A stretch of DNA of 64,000 bases from DATKUA01 sp965602675 (GCA_965602675.1 CBFCZO010000003.1:1-64000), one strand, 5' to 3'; shown: positions 16,555-25,588, numbered from the stretch's first letter. A program made the numbers and translations. The notes: generated by a model from the sequence alone, not told the origin.

Positions 16555-18645
16555 ATGAGAGATCTGACTCCCATCCTCTCCCCCCGTTCGATAGCAGTGG
16601 TCGGCGCTTCGTCGCGGCCCCTCTCGGTCGGCTGGGAGACGATGAATAGCATACTCCGCTTCGGATTCACCGGGGTGGTCTACCCTGTGAATCCCAAGGC
16701 TCCTGAGATAAACGGCCTTAAAGCCTACCCTTCGATTCCTGATATACACGATCCCGTCGACCTGGCGATCATGGTGGTCAAACGCGACCTGGTGCTGCCG
16801 GCGATGGAGCAATGCGCCGAGGTGGGTGTCAAGGGAGTCATCGTTATAACCGCCGGTTTCAAGGAGATCGGCGGCGAAGGGATTGTGCTGGAAGAGAAGA
16901 TAACCGCCATCGCACGCGAGGCAGGGATGGTGATGATCGGTCCCAATTGCATGGGCGTTTTCAATACCAATCCCGAGGTGAAGCTCAACGCTACGTTTGC
17001 GCGCTTCGATCCCAAGCGCGGCCCGGTCGGCTTCATCAGCCAGAGCGGAGCCATGGGTGCGCAGATTCTCGACTTTGCCAGCGAGCGCCACTTCGGCTTC
17101 TCGAAATTTGTCAGCATCGGCAACAAGAGCGATATAGATGAGAACGACGCACTCGAGGTCTTTGCGCAGGACGATGAGGTGGGCGTGATCATCCTCTATC
17201 TGGAGAGCTTCGCCAACGCCGAACGATTCCGTGAAGTTTGCTCAGCAGCCTCTCGCGTCAAGCCCGTGGTGGTGCTGAAAGCGGGGCGTAGCGAGGCGGG
17301 AGCGAAGGCCGCATCTTCCCACACCGGTGCGCTCGCAGGCTCCGATATCGCCGTCGATTCGCTTCTGGCAAGCTGTGGAGCGATGCGTGTGGATACAGTC
17401 GGCGAGTTACTCTCCGTGTCGCAGTTCTTCAGCGCGGCTCATCGACCCGAGGGCAACCGCATCACGATGGTCACCAACGCCGGCGGACCGGGGATCATTG
17501 CCACGGACGAGTTGGAAAACGCCGGTTTCGTCTTCCCTGAGCTGGAGGAACGGACGGTTGCCAGGCTGAAAGAGCAGCTTCCCCCTGAAGCCTCCTGCGC
17601 CAATCCCGTCGACGTGCTGCCCGGCACCGGCGCGAAAGGTTATGAGATTGCCGTGGAGGCGCTCAGCAACGACAAGAACGTCGACATGCTGATCGTGATG
17701 TGGACCTCTCCCGTAATGGTCAAGACGACATGGGTGGTGGAAGCGATCAAGCCGCTGTGTGAGAAGAGCCCGATTCCGATAATCGGCATGTTCTCAGGCG
17801 CCAGCGACGTGATGATCGACGCCGCGCCCCTCGGCGAGCTCGGCATCCCGATCTTCAGCCACGCCCCGGGCGTCAGGGCTGGTTTGGTGGCCGGGAAGCG
17901 CTACCGCGAGTGGCTCGAGCGCAAGCCGGTTCCACCCAGGGCATTCGAAGTCCAGCGCGACAAGGTTGCGGCCGTAATCGACAAGGCCGGGGAAGGATGG
18001 CTGGAGGCCGAGGACGCCTTCGCCGTGCTGGAGGGCTACGGACTTCCCACAGCACGGAGCAGGGTGGTGGTGGCTGAGGCCGACATCGCGGCAGGGGCGG
18101 GCGGCCTGCGTTTCCCGCTGGTGATGAAGATCGTCTCGCCGGACATCCTGCACAAGAGCGACGTTGGCGGCGTGATTGTAGGCATCGAAAATCTCGAAGA
18201 GCTGGCTGAGGCGAAGACAAACATGCTTGGCGTGCTGGGCGAAACCGCAGCAGGTGCGAAGATCAATGGCTTCCTGCTGCAGGAGATGGCGCGCGGCGAA
18301 ACGGAACTGATAGTCGGCGTTAACCGCGAGCCGGGCTTCGGTCCACTGATCATGTGCGGTCTCGGCGGTGTTTACGTCGAAGTGCTCAAGGACGTCGCTT
18401 TCAGTCTTGCGCCGCTGGCGGGTGACGAGCCGATGCGCATGCTCGAGCGGCTGCGTTCAGCGCCGATACTGCGAGGCGTGCGCGGCTCGAAGGGTATCGA
18501 TATTGGTGCGGTTGCCGACGTTATATCCCGTGTCAGCCAATTGGTGACGGAGCACCCACGAATTGAGCAGCTCGATATCAATCCCCTGATGTCCGGCGCA
18601 GAGAGCTGCATGGCGGTTGACGCGCGAATAAAAGTGGTGAAATAG
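16555..18645 (+). CDS. ADP-forming acetate/acyl-CoA synthetase, fused alpha-beta
   Basis: A 696-residue cytosolic enzyme that interconverts acyl-CoA, ADP and Pi with acid, CoA and ATP, an energy-conserving step of fermenters. The alpha part (about 1-460) has a CoA-binding Rossmann region (SIAVVGASSRPLSVGWE) and the phosphohistidine site His256 in SHTGALAGSD. The beta part (about 480-696) is an ATP-grasp domain, with FPLVMKIVSPDILHKSDVGGV and ELIVGVNREPGFGPLIMCGLGG. The ATG at 16555 has AGGA eight bases upstream. The protein-acetylating Pat enzymes share this fold but carry an extra acetyltransferase domain, which is absent here. Preferred acid is unknown. Confidence 0.92.
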   Translation: MRDLTPILSPRSIAVVGASSRPLSVGWETMNSILRFGFTGVVYPVNPKAPEINGLKAYPSIPDIHDPVDLAIMVVKRDLVLPAMEQCAEVGVKGVIVITAGFKEIGGEGIVLEEKITAIAREAGMVMIGPNCMGVFNTNPEVKLNATFARFDPKRGPVGFISQSGAMGAQILDFASERHFGFSKFVSIGNKSDIDENDALEVFAQDDEVGVIILYLESFANAERFREVCSAASRVKPVVVLKAGRSEAGAKAASSHTGALAGSDIAVDSLLASCGAMRVDTVGELLSVSQFFSAAHRPEGNRITMVTNAGGPGIIATDELENAGFVFPELEERTVARLKEQLPPEASCANPVDVLPGTGAKGYEIAVEALSNDKNVDMLIVMWTSPVMVKTTWVVEAIKPLCEKSPIPIIGMFSGASDVMIDAAPLGELGIPIFSHAPGVRAGLVAGKRYREWLERKPVPPRAFEVQRDKVAAVIDKAGEGWLEAEDAFAVLEGYGLPTARSRVVVAEADIAAGAGGLRFPLVMKIVSPDILHKSDVGGVIVGIENLEELAEAKTNMLGVLGETAAGAKINGFLLQEMARGETELIVGVNREPGFGPLIMCGLGGVYVEVLKDVAFSLAPLAGDEPMRMLERLRSAPILRGVRGSKGIDIGAVADVISRVSQLVTEHPRIEQLDINPLMSGAESCMAVDARIKVVK

Positions 18646-18652
18646 TACCCCC

Positions 18653-19108
18653 ATGAAACCAGTGGCGGAGAGCGCCGATTCCCTCCTGGGATTAGCCCGG
18701 AGAAACGATGGGAGGATGTTGCTCCTGATCCGGGATCTTTTCGCCTCAGCGGCCGGCCCGGCCGCCGACAGGATACAACCGCAATCCTTTCAACAAGGGG
18801 AACTCATCCTGATCGCAGCGGAGGAGCGCTGGCTCTCGGTAGGGCGAGAGAGTGTTGACGATTTGCGTGCAAAGCTCAACCGGATGCTTGGCCGCAAGAT
18901 AATAAAACGAATCATCATCAGGCTGGGAGAACTTCCCCGGCAGAAGCACTCTGTCGCACAACCGAAGCGAGTGGTAAAAAAAGCGTCTCCGCCACGCGAA
19001 GTGGCAGAGACTGCTGCTATAATTGGAGACGAGCGTGTGCGCGAGGCTTTTCTCGCGCTGGCGGCAAGCGTTACCGCCTTGCGTGGCACCGATAAGGAAC
19101 GGAAGTGA
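18653..19108 (+). CDS. DciA-like (DUF721) protein
   Basis: A 151-residue protein. Residues about 25-95 resemble the DUF721/DciA domain: a G...A...QPQSF lead, then GELILIAAEERWLSVGRESVDDLRAKLNRMLGRKIIKRIIIRLGE, in which short beta strands precede a helix and an I-x-x-R-x-G strand. DciA proteins help load the replicative helicase DnaB. The tail after residue 100 is basic and low in complexity. It starts seven bases after the acyl-CoA synthetase stop and its end is one base before the next gene's start. The match is a pattern judgment and could be coincidental. Confidence 0.5.
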   Translation: MKPVAESADSLLGLARRNDGRMLLLIRDLFASAAGPAADRIQPQSFQQGELILIAAEERWLSVGRESVDDLRAKLNRMLGRKIIKRIIIRLGELPRQKHSVAQPKRVVKKASPPREVAETAAIIGDERVREAFLALAASVTALRGTDKERK

Positions 19109-19109
19109 T

Positions 19110-20147
19110 ATGGGTCGCTTTGCAGAGTCGATGAGGGATTTCTGGGAAGGGATTGGGGGTTTTTTATCCCTCGGCGGGCGCGACCTGGCGAATAAAATCG
19201 GCAGCCTCGTGCGCGGCATCCGGGTTCGCAATCTGGAAAAGGCGATAGCTGCCAGGCAGGTGGAACTGGGCCGTAAAGCATGGTCCCTGAAGATTCTCAC
19301 CACCGATTCTTTCCCGGTTGTCGACAAAATCGATTCCTACGACCGGGGCATCGCGGCAAAGCAGAATGCCATTGAGGAACTAAAGGCGCGGATAGGGGAC
19401 CAGCAGAAGCAGAAGCAGAACCACCTTGCCCTGTATCAGAATAAGATTAACGAGCAGTTGAAGCAGAGGCAGCCCGTGGATGAGGAATACACGGGTCTGC
19501 TGGTTGAGGCAAAGCGCCTGAAACGCGAACTGGCCTCCACGCAGGACGATATTATTTCTCTCGAAAGGAAGCACGAGCTTCAATCGAAGCGCCTCGAGGA
19601 GTCGAAGAATGAGGGCGGAGAGGGGAGCGAAGAGTATGTGCTCTCAGAAATCCGCCACGAGATTCAGTTTGTCGAGCGATCAATCAATCTCAAGCGGGAG
19701 AAGGTTGAATTCCTGAAAGTGAGGTCGGAAGAGAAGTCGCAGGGTGCCGAACGCACCGGTAAGGTTGTCGCGCAATACGACCGTCACATCGCCGACATGC
19801 GCAGGCAGCAGCGCGAGGGCACCGCACAACTTGATGCCTCACTTCGCAAGCTGGATATCAGCCGACATCAAATCGAGCGCGATATCCGTAAGCTCCGCAG
19901 GGAAATGCGCCCCCTTTTCGGCGAGCTGGGCTTGGAATTGCGCAGGCGTCCGTTCGATGTTCCGGAGCTTGCGCGCGAGTACGCCGAGACAAATGCGATC
20001 GAGAACGAGAAGGAGAGGCAAAGAGCCGAGATCCTTCGGCTCCGCTCCGACTCGGCAAGCATCGGCTTCGGAATAAAGTTCGGTTTTTATGGCATGATCC
20101 TATTGCTCTTAGTGCTTATCACGTGGTGGCTGATCATCCTCTTCTAG
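19110..20147 (+). CDS. Coiled-coil protein with C-terminal membrane anchor
   Basis: A 345-residue protein of unknown function. Residues about 45-310 are rich in Glu, Lys, Arg and Gln with heptad-like spacing and form one or two long coiled coils (for example RIGDQQKQKQNHLALYQNKI). Residues about 318-343 form one hydrophobic span (GMILLLLVLITWWLIILF), so it is a tail-anchored-like membrane protein with its body in the cytoplasm. The ATG at 19110 has AAGGAACGG upstream and begins where the preceding gene ends. Its last 39 bases overlap the 3' end of the opposite-strand helical-repeat gene. Confidence 0.8.
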   Translation: MGRFAESMRDFWEGIGGFLSLGGRDLANKIGSLVRGIRVRNLEKAIAARQVELGRKAWSLKILTTDSFPVVDKIDSYDRGIAAKQNAIEELKARIGDQQKQKQNHLALYQNKINEQLKQRQPVDEEYTGLLVEAKRLKRELASTQDDIISLERKHELQSKRLEESKNEGGEGSEEYVLSEIRHEIQFVERSINLKREKVEFLKVRSEEKSQGAERTGKVVAQYDRHIADMRRQQREGTAQLDASLRKLDISRHQIERDIRKLRREMRPLFGELGLELRRRPFDVPELAREYAETNAIENEKERQRAEILRLRSDSASIGFGIKFGFYGMILLLLVLITWWLIILF

Positions 20148-21473
20148 GCCGAGGTTTTTCAGGATCTTAATTGTTCTCCGCCAATCAGGCGTTTTCGCGC
20201 CGCGTTGGAATATTTCCCTTAATACCCAACCGCCCGGGTCTCGATCAGGCGAGGCAAGGTTTGGAGCAGTCAGCGTCTTCGAAATTTTTCCAATTGGCGC
20301 GGCGCCTGCCTTGCGCAGCAGAGCACGTGCCGAGAAATGCTGTAAAGCTTCGAAGGCCTTCTTGGGCTGACCGTATCGAAGCTCGAGCACAATTATCGTC
20401 CGGAAGAGATCAGCGTAGTCGTTTGAAAACCGCCTGAGGTGGTCGAGGGCGAACAAACCCGAGCGCAGGTGTTCAAGGTCCTTGATCAGCTTTCTACCTG
20501 ACCGTAGTGCCGCCGCGCGATTGCCTTGCTGAAGGAACGCCTTCATTTCAAGCCATTTCAGAGTGGGACCCAGGCGTATGGCCAGGCCTGGCGAAAACGT
20601 GGCGTTCGACTCTACGACCAGGGCCGTCGCCTGTTCCGCTTCGCCGGCTTCGAGAGCAATGTGAGCGCGGAGCAGGATGGCTTCGCCCCGGAACTGCTCC
20701 ACCGCGTCCAACCAGCCTTCTTCTTCCAGCAACATCAAAGCGTTCTGTGCCGCACTGAAATCATTCTTTTGTGCCGAAATGCGGGCTTTCTCAAGGAGAA
20801 ATTCAGCCTCCGTGAGTTTAGTTGGTTTCCCGCTGCGCTCCGGAGCGGTTCCCGGATCTTGGGTTTCGGTAAGCGACTTTTCCAGTTTCTCGGCCCGGGA
20901 AAGGCATCTGCCGCGTAGCTCGGTTTTGGTTGGGATAATTTTCGCCGCGGTTGTTGTGTCGCCGAGGGCCAGCGCAGCCTCTGCGATATCCAGGCGCGTC
21001 TCCACGGCTGATTCATCATCACCGGCTATCCTTGACAGACGAAGCGACTCATACAGGTCGGCGAAAGCCTGAGCGATCTCCGCAGCTTCCAGCCGGATGA
21101 GACCACGCTGGCGCAACAACGAAGCTCTTATGGCGATGTTGCCGTCGTGATCAAGGGATTCAAGCGCGGAGTCGCATAACTCTGTCGCCTCGCCGGCCTT
21201 GCCGTTCAACAACAACAGCCGGGCTTTGAGCGGTAACAAAACGGCGGCGGGAATTCTCGTCTCAAGTGCTTGAAGGTGACGCCGAGCTTTAAGTCGCCTG
21301 CCGGCTAGCAGCGCCATGTTTGTGGCGAGCAGGTGTGCCCTGATGCGCGTCTGAGGGCAACGCTCGCCCCTGGATTCGCAGAGCCATTCTGCCAATATAC
21401 GAGAGGCTTCTACTATTTTGCTGTCAGTAAAGGCGGCTTCTGCGGTGCTGAGCAGGCTTGGTTTCTTGGCCAT
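20109..21473 (-). CDS. Helical-repeat (TPR-like) protein, unknown function
   Basis: A 454-residue all-helical protein with Ala/Leu-rich pairs at roughly 34-40 residue spacing, for example ARRHLQALETRIPAAVLLPLK and AEIAQAFADLYESLRLSRIAGD, consistent with TPR repeats. Near the C-terminus KAFEALQHFSARALLRKAG resembles the last TPR helix before a CHAT protease domain, but no CHAT His/Cys region follows. No signal peptide is visible. Its end overlaps the coiled-coil gene by 39 bases on the opposite strand. A palindromic repeat occupies bases 21474-21495, directly in front of its ATG, in the ribosome-binding region. Confidence 0.7.
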   Translation of the reverse strand: MAKKPSLLSTAEAAFTDSKIVEASRILAEWLCESRGERCPQTRIRAHLLATNMALLAGRRLKARRHLQALETRIPAAVLLPLKARLLLLNGKAGEATELCDSALESLDHDGNIAIRASLLRQRGLIRLEAAEIAQAFADLYESLRLSRIAGDDESAVETRLDIAEAALALGDTTTAAKIIPTKTELRGRCLSRAEKLEKSLTETQDPGTAPERSGKPTKLTEAEFLLEKARISAQKNDFSAAQNALMLLEEEGWLDAVEQFRGEAILLRAHIALEAGEAEQATALVVESNATFSPGLAIRLGPTLKWLEMKAFLQQGNRAAALRSGRKLIKDLEHLRSGLFALDHLRRFSNDYADLFRTIIVLELRYGQPKKAFEALQHFSARALLRKAGAAPIGKISKTLTAPNLASPDRDPGGWVLREIFQRGAKTPDWRRTIKILKNLGLEEDDQPPRDKH

Positions 21474-21495
21474 AAAATAGGGACGGTTCCTTATT
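21474..21495. repeat. Short palindromic repeat, copy 7
   Basis: Core AAAATAGGGACGGTTCCTTA. It abuts the ATG of the minus-strand helical-repeat gene and so lies where its ribosome-binding site would be; on that strand it offers AAGGAA about 15 bases from the start. Confidence 0.8.
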
Positions 21496-21561
21496 GTTGT
21501 GAATTATTCTTGTGCCTATTCTACATGATCTTCGGCATTCAGGTTTGGGGGATTGCGAAAG

Positions 21562-21582
21562 AAAAACTGAGAACTGTCCTTA
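21562..21582. repeat. Short palindromic repeat, copy 8 (degenerate)
   Basis: On the minus strand TAAGGACAGTTCTCAGTTTT, a drifted form of TAGGGACAGTTCCCTGTTTT. Its TAA is the stop codon of the RDD gene. Confidence 0.6.
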
Positions 21583-22575
21583 CTTATCCACTCGCATACG
21601 CAGCAGGATATCATGCCAACCGCAGCCGTAAGGTTTCGAGTAGATCCAGAAATAGCCGATGCCGAGTGGGATAATTGCAGCGATTAGCGCAAACCAGCGC
21701 AGGACAGCCCTGCCGAGTCCGATACCATTCTGATCGGTTGATTTCTGACGCGATACTTGAATTCCGAGTACCAACTTGCCCGGAGTCTGGCCGGTCAGCG
21801 AGGTGAAGATTACGTAGTAGAGGAAGTGCAGGCACCCGAACATGATGGCCAGCGGAACCAGGGAGGTGCCGAGGATATCGAGTGCGCCGCGCTCCATCAG
21901 CGCGCCGGCTACGAGAATTATCAGTGCTTCAGATGCCAGCAGGACAGTGGCATCGAAGGCTGCGGCCAGCAAGCGCCTAATGTTCAGCTCATGCGGAATC
22001 GGCGGGTCCTGCGCGGCCGTGGGGGCCGGCGCAGCCGCTTCCGGCTCTTCGTCAACTTCCGTAGCTGGGTTATGGTCCAGCGGGGTATAGCTATCCAGGG
22101 CCACGTCGAGATCGGAAGCAGCAGGGGCCGCCGATTTGACTTCCGGCTGCTTCCGATCCTCAACGGCAGCTACGGGTTCGACAATCCGTTCCTGTTCTTT
22201 TACCACCGTTTGAATTGGAAACAGCGTCGGTTCTTCTTCTTCGTCGGAGAGTTCCGGCGTTTCGGTTTCCGCTTCCACGGGGTCTTCATCTTCTTCGAAG
22301 GCGGACTCGTCGGAGAACTCTTCCCCTTCCGCCGGAGCGGCGGACTCGTTCTCCCACTCATCTGATACCGATTCTGCCGGTAACTCCTCGACCTCCCGGC
22401 TCTGCACCACCTCGAGCGCACGGATTTCCGCGAGCGGCTCTTCCTCGTGTTCCTCGACGGGCAAAACAGCGGCGGCTACGGCCGTCCGCTGGCGGATTTC
22501 CCGCTCGCTTTCTTTTTTATCCCTGATGACTTCTATGCGGCGCCGAAGCTCCGCTTTCCAGTCGCTCGTGCTCAC
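21580..22575 (-). CDS. RDD-family membrane protein with acidic N-terminal extension
   Basis: A 331-residue protein. Residues 1-190 are a hydrophilic, strongly acidic and probably disordered region (runs such as FSDESAFEEDEDPVEAETE). Residues about 200-331 form an RDD domain with three spans: the first span starts RRLLAAAFDATVLLASEALII, where the family Arg-Asp pair is recognisable, and GQTPGKLVLGIQV is a conserved loop. RDD proteins are mostly uncharacterised; a few act as ion antiporters. The GTG at 22575 is chosen because GGGGGT lies five bases upstream. The gene is divergent from the phosphotransferase gene. Confidence 0.8.
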   Translation of the reverse strand: MSTSDWKAELRRRIEVIRDKKESEREIRQRTAVAAAVLPVEEHEEEPLAEIRALEVVQSREVEELPAESVSDEWENESAAPAEGEEFSDESAFEEDEDPVEAETETPELSDEEEEPTLFPIQTVVKEQERIVEPVAAVEDRKQPEVKSAAPAASDLDVALDSYTPLDHNPATEVDEEPEAAAPAPTAAQDPPIPHELNIRRLLAAAFDATVLLASEALIILVAGALMERGALDILGTSLVPLAIMFGCLHFLYYVIFTSLTGQTPGKLVLGIQVSRQKSTDQNGIGLGRAVLRWFALIAAIIPLGIGYFWIYSKPYGCGWHDILLRMRVDK

Positions 22576-22738
22576 ACTTACCCCCTGGTTCGGAAGAGGG
22601 CCGCCCCCCCTCACTTGAGAGGGAAAATCTCGTAACACCATCAATAACAGGCACTTATAATACCAAAAAAGCATGAAATATGCAAGCGTGAAGGGTATAA
22701 CACTTGCCTTGTGCTCAATGCTTTGTTATCAGATTACG

Positions 22739-23803
22739 ATGCCTAAAGAAGAGAAAGAAAAAGCGCGAGCCGAAGAGCATGCGCACAGAATTATCAGGCG
22801 CAGGCTCGGCGTCTCCGAGGGTGACTACATCCTCGAGCCGATGGCCGAGGGTGCATCGAGCAAGCGCTTCTTCCGAATCTTCTTCACCAAAGCGGGTGCC
22901 GTGTCGGTCGTGCTGATGCTGCTCGGTAAACGCTTCCGGGTCGAGAGGACAGACTACTACCAGATCAGCGAACTGATGCGGAAGCTCAACCTTCCCATTG
23001 CGGCAATCTATGAGAGCTATAATAGCGACGGCGCGATGCTGCTTGAGGATCTCGGAACTACGACTCTCTATGACCTGGCAAACGATCTTGGTGACGACGA
23101 GGAAACGCTTGAGGAATTCTACCGCAAGGCGATTGATTCGCTGGTTTTGTTGCAGACGCGCGCCGGTCGTTACAGCGAGGGCGTAGCCGCGTTCGAGCGC
23201 GCCTTCGACGAACGCAAGCTCGGCTGGGAGCTGGGTTTCACGATGAAGCATTTCGCCGGCTCGCTATTGGATTACAAACCCGGCCGCCGCGAGAGGAAGA
23301 TCCTCGACGTGTTCTTCAAGGATGTTTGTACTCTTCTCGCTTCGCTGCCCCGCGTGCTCTGCCACCGTGATTATCATAGCCAGAACCTGGTGCCGCGGCG
23401 CGACACTCTTTACATCACCGACTTCCAGGATGCCCGCCTCGGCCCCCACGTCTACGACCTGGTTTCGCTGCTGCGCGACTCGTATGTCGAGCTGAGCGAT
23501 GCGTTGCGCGCCAGACTGCTACTCTACTATATCGAGCGCCATCCGGAGTTCACTCACAAGGACGCGAACGCCCTCGCCCATCAATTCGACCTGATGTCGC
23601 TACAGCGTCACCTTAAGCACCTCGGCACCTTCGGTTACCAGGCCTCGGTGGGGCGCACCGATTTTCTCCGCTTCGTTCCGAGGACGCTGGATTATCTTGA
23701 AGTCAACCTGCCGAAGTTTCCACAGTATGGTGATGCAGCGAGTGTCCTTCACGAGATGTGCGAGAAGGCGCGGGTGACCCTCTCCGCGAGAGAGGAGACC
23801 TGA
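22739..23803 (+). CDS. APH/choline-kinase-like phosphotransferase, AmgK-like
   Basis: A 354-residue protein-kinase-like enzyme. Brenner motif HRDYHSQNLV and metal motif ITDFQDARLGPHVYDLVSLL are intact, and AEGASSKRFFRI is the nucleotide loop. This layout matches the bacterial group that includes AmgK, which phosphorylates N-acetylmuramate and N-acetylglucosamine at the anomeric position for cell-wall recycling; other members act on choline, homoserine or aminoglycosides. The ATG at 22739 was chosen because homology begins after it; an in-frame ATG at 22673 is possible, and neither has a clear ribosome-binding site. A permease gene starts four bases after its stop. Confidence 0.8.
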   Translation: MPKEEKEKARAEEHAHRIIRRRLGVSEGDYILEPMAEGASSKRFFRIFFTKAGAVSVVLMLLGKRFRVERTDYYQISELMRKLNLPIAAIYESYNSDGAMLLEDLGTTTLYDLANDLGDDEETLEEFYRKAIDSLVLLQTRAGRYSEGVAAFERAFDERKLGWELGFTMKHFAGSLLDYKPGRRERKILDVFFKDVCTLLASLPRVLCHRDYHSQNLVPRRDTLYITDFQDARLGPHVYDLVSLLRDSYVELSDALRARLLLYYIERHPEFTHKDANALAHQFDLMSLQRHLKHLGTFGYQASVGRTDFLRFVPRTLDYLEVNLPKFPQYGDAASVLHEMCEKARVTLSAREET

Positions 23804-23807
23804 GGCG

Positions 23808-24737
23808 GTGCTCAACTACGCTCTCCGCCGTGTGCTCGGCGCCGTCCCGACGCTGCTCGGTGTTGCCACTCTGATTTTCCTGATGATACATCTTGTGCCC
23901 GGCGATCCGGTGGAAGCGATGCTCGGCGAATACGCCGCGCCCTCCGCCCGCGAAGAATTGCGCAGCCAGCTCGGGCTGGACAAACCTCTGCACGAACAGT
24001 ACCTGGGCTTTCTTGGTGGCTTGGTGACCGGCGATCTCGGCCGCTCGGTCGCGCTGGAAGGAAGGCCAAAGGTCGCACAGGTGATCGCCGAGGCGTTTCC
24101 AACAACAATGATTCTCGCTTTAGCCGCTATGGCGGTGGCGCTGGTGATCGCTTTACCGGCTGGCACGATCTCGGCCGCGCGCAAAAACACGCTTACCGAT
24201 TACGCTGTCAGCACCGGGGCGCTTCTGGGCATTTCGATCCCCAACTTCTGGCTCGGCCCTCTGCTGATATTGCTCTTCTCGATCCAGCTCGGGTGGCTGC
24301 CGGTTTCCGGGCTCGAGGATCCCCGGAGCCTTGTACTGCCCGCCCTGACTCTCGGGGCTTCGCTCGCCGCCGCGCTTACGCGCATGGTGCGGGCTGCGAT
24401 GACCGAGGAGCTCTCGCAGGACTACATCCGCACCGCACGCGCAAAGGGCCTGCCTGAGTGGCGCGTCGTCGGGGTGCACGCTCTGCGCAACAGCCTGATT
24501 CCGGTTGTCTCCATCGCAGGCCTGCAATTCGGGGCGTTGCTGGCCGGCGCGGTGGTCACGGAGCGCATCTTTTCAATCCAGGGTATCGGCTTCATCCTGA
24601 TCGATGCTATCGGGCGGCGCGATTATCCGCTTGTGCAGGGGACGATACTGGTGATCGCCGCCTGCTACATCGCCGTTAACCTGGCCACCGATCTGATGTA
24701 CTCGGTCATAGATCCGCGCGTGAGGTACGGGAAGTGA
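23808..24737 (+). CDS. ABC transporter permease, DppB/OppB type
   Basis: A 309-residue inner-membrane permease with six spans, for uptake of peptides, nickel or similar solutes. Family marks are the N-terminus LRRVLGAVPTLLGVATLIFLM, the LVPGDP loop, and the EAA loop (DYIRTARAKGLPEWRVVGVHALRNSLIPV). The GTG at 23808 has AGGAG ten bases upstream. It follows the AmgK-like gene by four bases and overlaps the second permease. No binding protein or ATPase gene is adjacent, so the remaining subunits must be elsewhere; an SBP5-like protein is encoded at 33328. Confidence 0.93.
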   Translation: MLNYALRRVLGAVPTLLGVATLIFLMIHLVPGDPVEAMLGEYAAPSAREELRSQLGLDKPLHEQYLGFLGGLVTGDLGRSVALEGRPKVAQVIAEAFPTTMILALAAMAVALVIALPAGTISAARKNTLTDYAVSTGALLGISIPNFWLGPLLILLFSIQLGWLPVSGLEDPRSLVLPALTLGASLAAALTRMVRAAMTEELSQDYIRTARAKGLPEWRVVGVHALRNSLIPVVSIAGLQFGALLAGAVVTERIFSIQGIGFILIDAIGRRDYPLVQGTILVIAACYIAVNLATDLMYSVIDPRVRYGK

Positions 24738-25588
24738 GTTTCGGCGGGAACAGATTGGCTCAAGCGGGGGCGGCGGTGCTCGCCCTGGTTGTGCTTGCCG
24801 CTTTGGCCGGACCTCTGCTGCTGCCCGTTTCGCCTCTCGAAATCAACCTGCCAAGCAGGCTGCAGGGGCCTTCCCTGGAACATCCCTTCGGCTGCGACCA
24901 ACTCGGGCGCGACATCCTCTCGCGCGTGATTCACGGCGCTCAGGTTTCGCTCTCCATCGGCCTGCTGGTCACACTTGTGTCTCTCGTCGTCGGCACCGCT
25001 CTGGGAATGTACGCCGGATATCGCGGAGGCTTGACTGACTTGCTGATGAACTGGCTCTTCGACGTGGCCCTGGCTGTGCCGGGCTTGCTGCTGGCGATCG
25101 GCGTAATCGCGGTTTTGGGGCCCAGTTTTTTCAATCTGGTTATTGCGTTATGCGTGATGGGTTGGGTGGGTTACGCGCGACTGGCGCGCAGCCTGACGTT
25201 GAGAGCAAGGGAGGTGGATTACGTCGCCGCAGCGCGCGTCAGCGGTCTCTCATCGCCTCGGATTCTGAAGGCGCATATTCTGCCCAACATCTCCGCGCCT
25301 CTGCTCGTTCAGGCAACAATCGGGATGGCCGGTGTGATCATCACCGAGTCGACGCTGAGTTTCCTCGGGCTCGGAGGCGAAATCGACGCCCCGAGCTGGG
25401 GAGCGATGCTCAACGACGGTCTGGCATACCTGCTTGTCGCGCCGCATCTCACGATCTTCCCCGGAGCGGCGATCGCGATCACGGTGCTCGCTCTCAATTT
25501 CCTCGGTGACGGCCTGCAGGAAAGACTCGATCCGAGAGCCCGGAAGAGCGAGTTTGCACGTGGCAGCCGTGCGGTCACTGAACGCTGA
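24734..25588 (+). CDS. ABC transporter permease, DppC/OppC type
   Basis: A 284-residue partner of the previous permease. It has the family N-terminal loop PFGCDQLGRDILSRVIHGAQVSL, about six spans, the EAA loop (DYVAAARVSGLSSPRILKAHILPN) and the C-terminal PGAAIAITVLALNFLGDGLQERLDPR. The GTG start overlaps the upstream stop (GTGA at 24734-24737), so the two are translationally coupled. No ATPase follows; the operon ends here and converges on an unknown gene. Confidence 0.93.
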   Translation: MSFGGNRLAQAGAAVLALVVLAALAGPLLLPVSPLEINLPSRLQGPSLEHPFGCDQLGRDILSRVIHGAQVSLSIGLLVTLVSLVVGTALGMYAGYRGGLTDLLMNWLFDVALAVPGLLLAIGVIAVLGPSFFNLVIALCVMGWVGYARLARSLTLRAREVDYVAAARVSGLSSPRILKAHILPNISAPLLVQATIGMAGVIITESTLSFLGLGGEIDAPSWGAMLNDGLAYLLVAPHLTIFPGAAIAITVLALNFLGDGLQERLDPRARKSEFARGSRAVTER

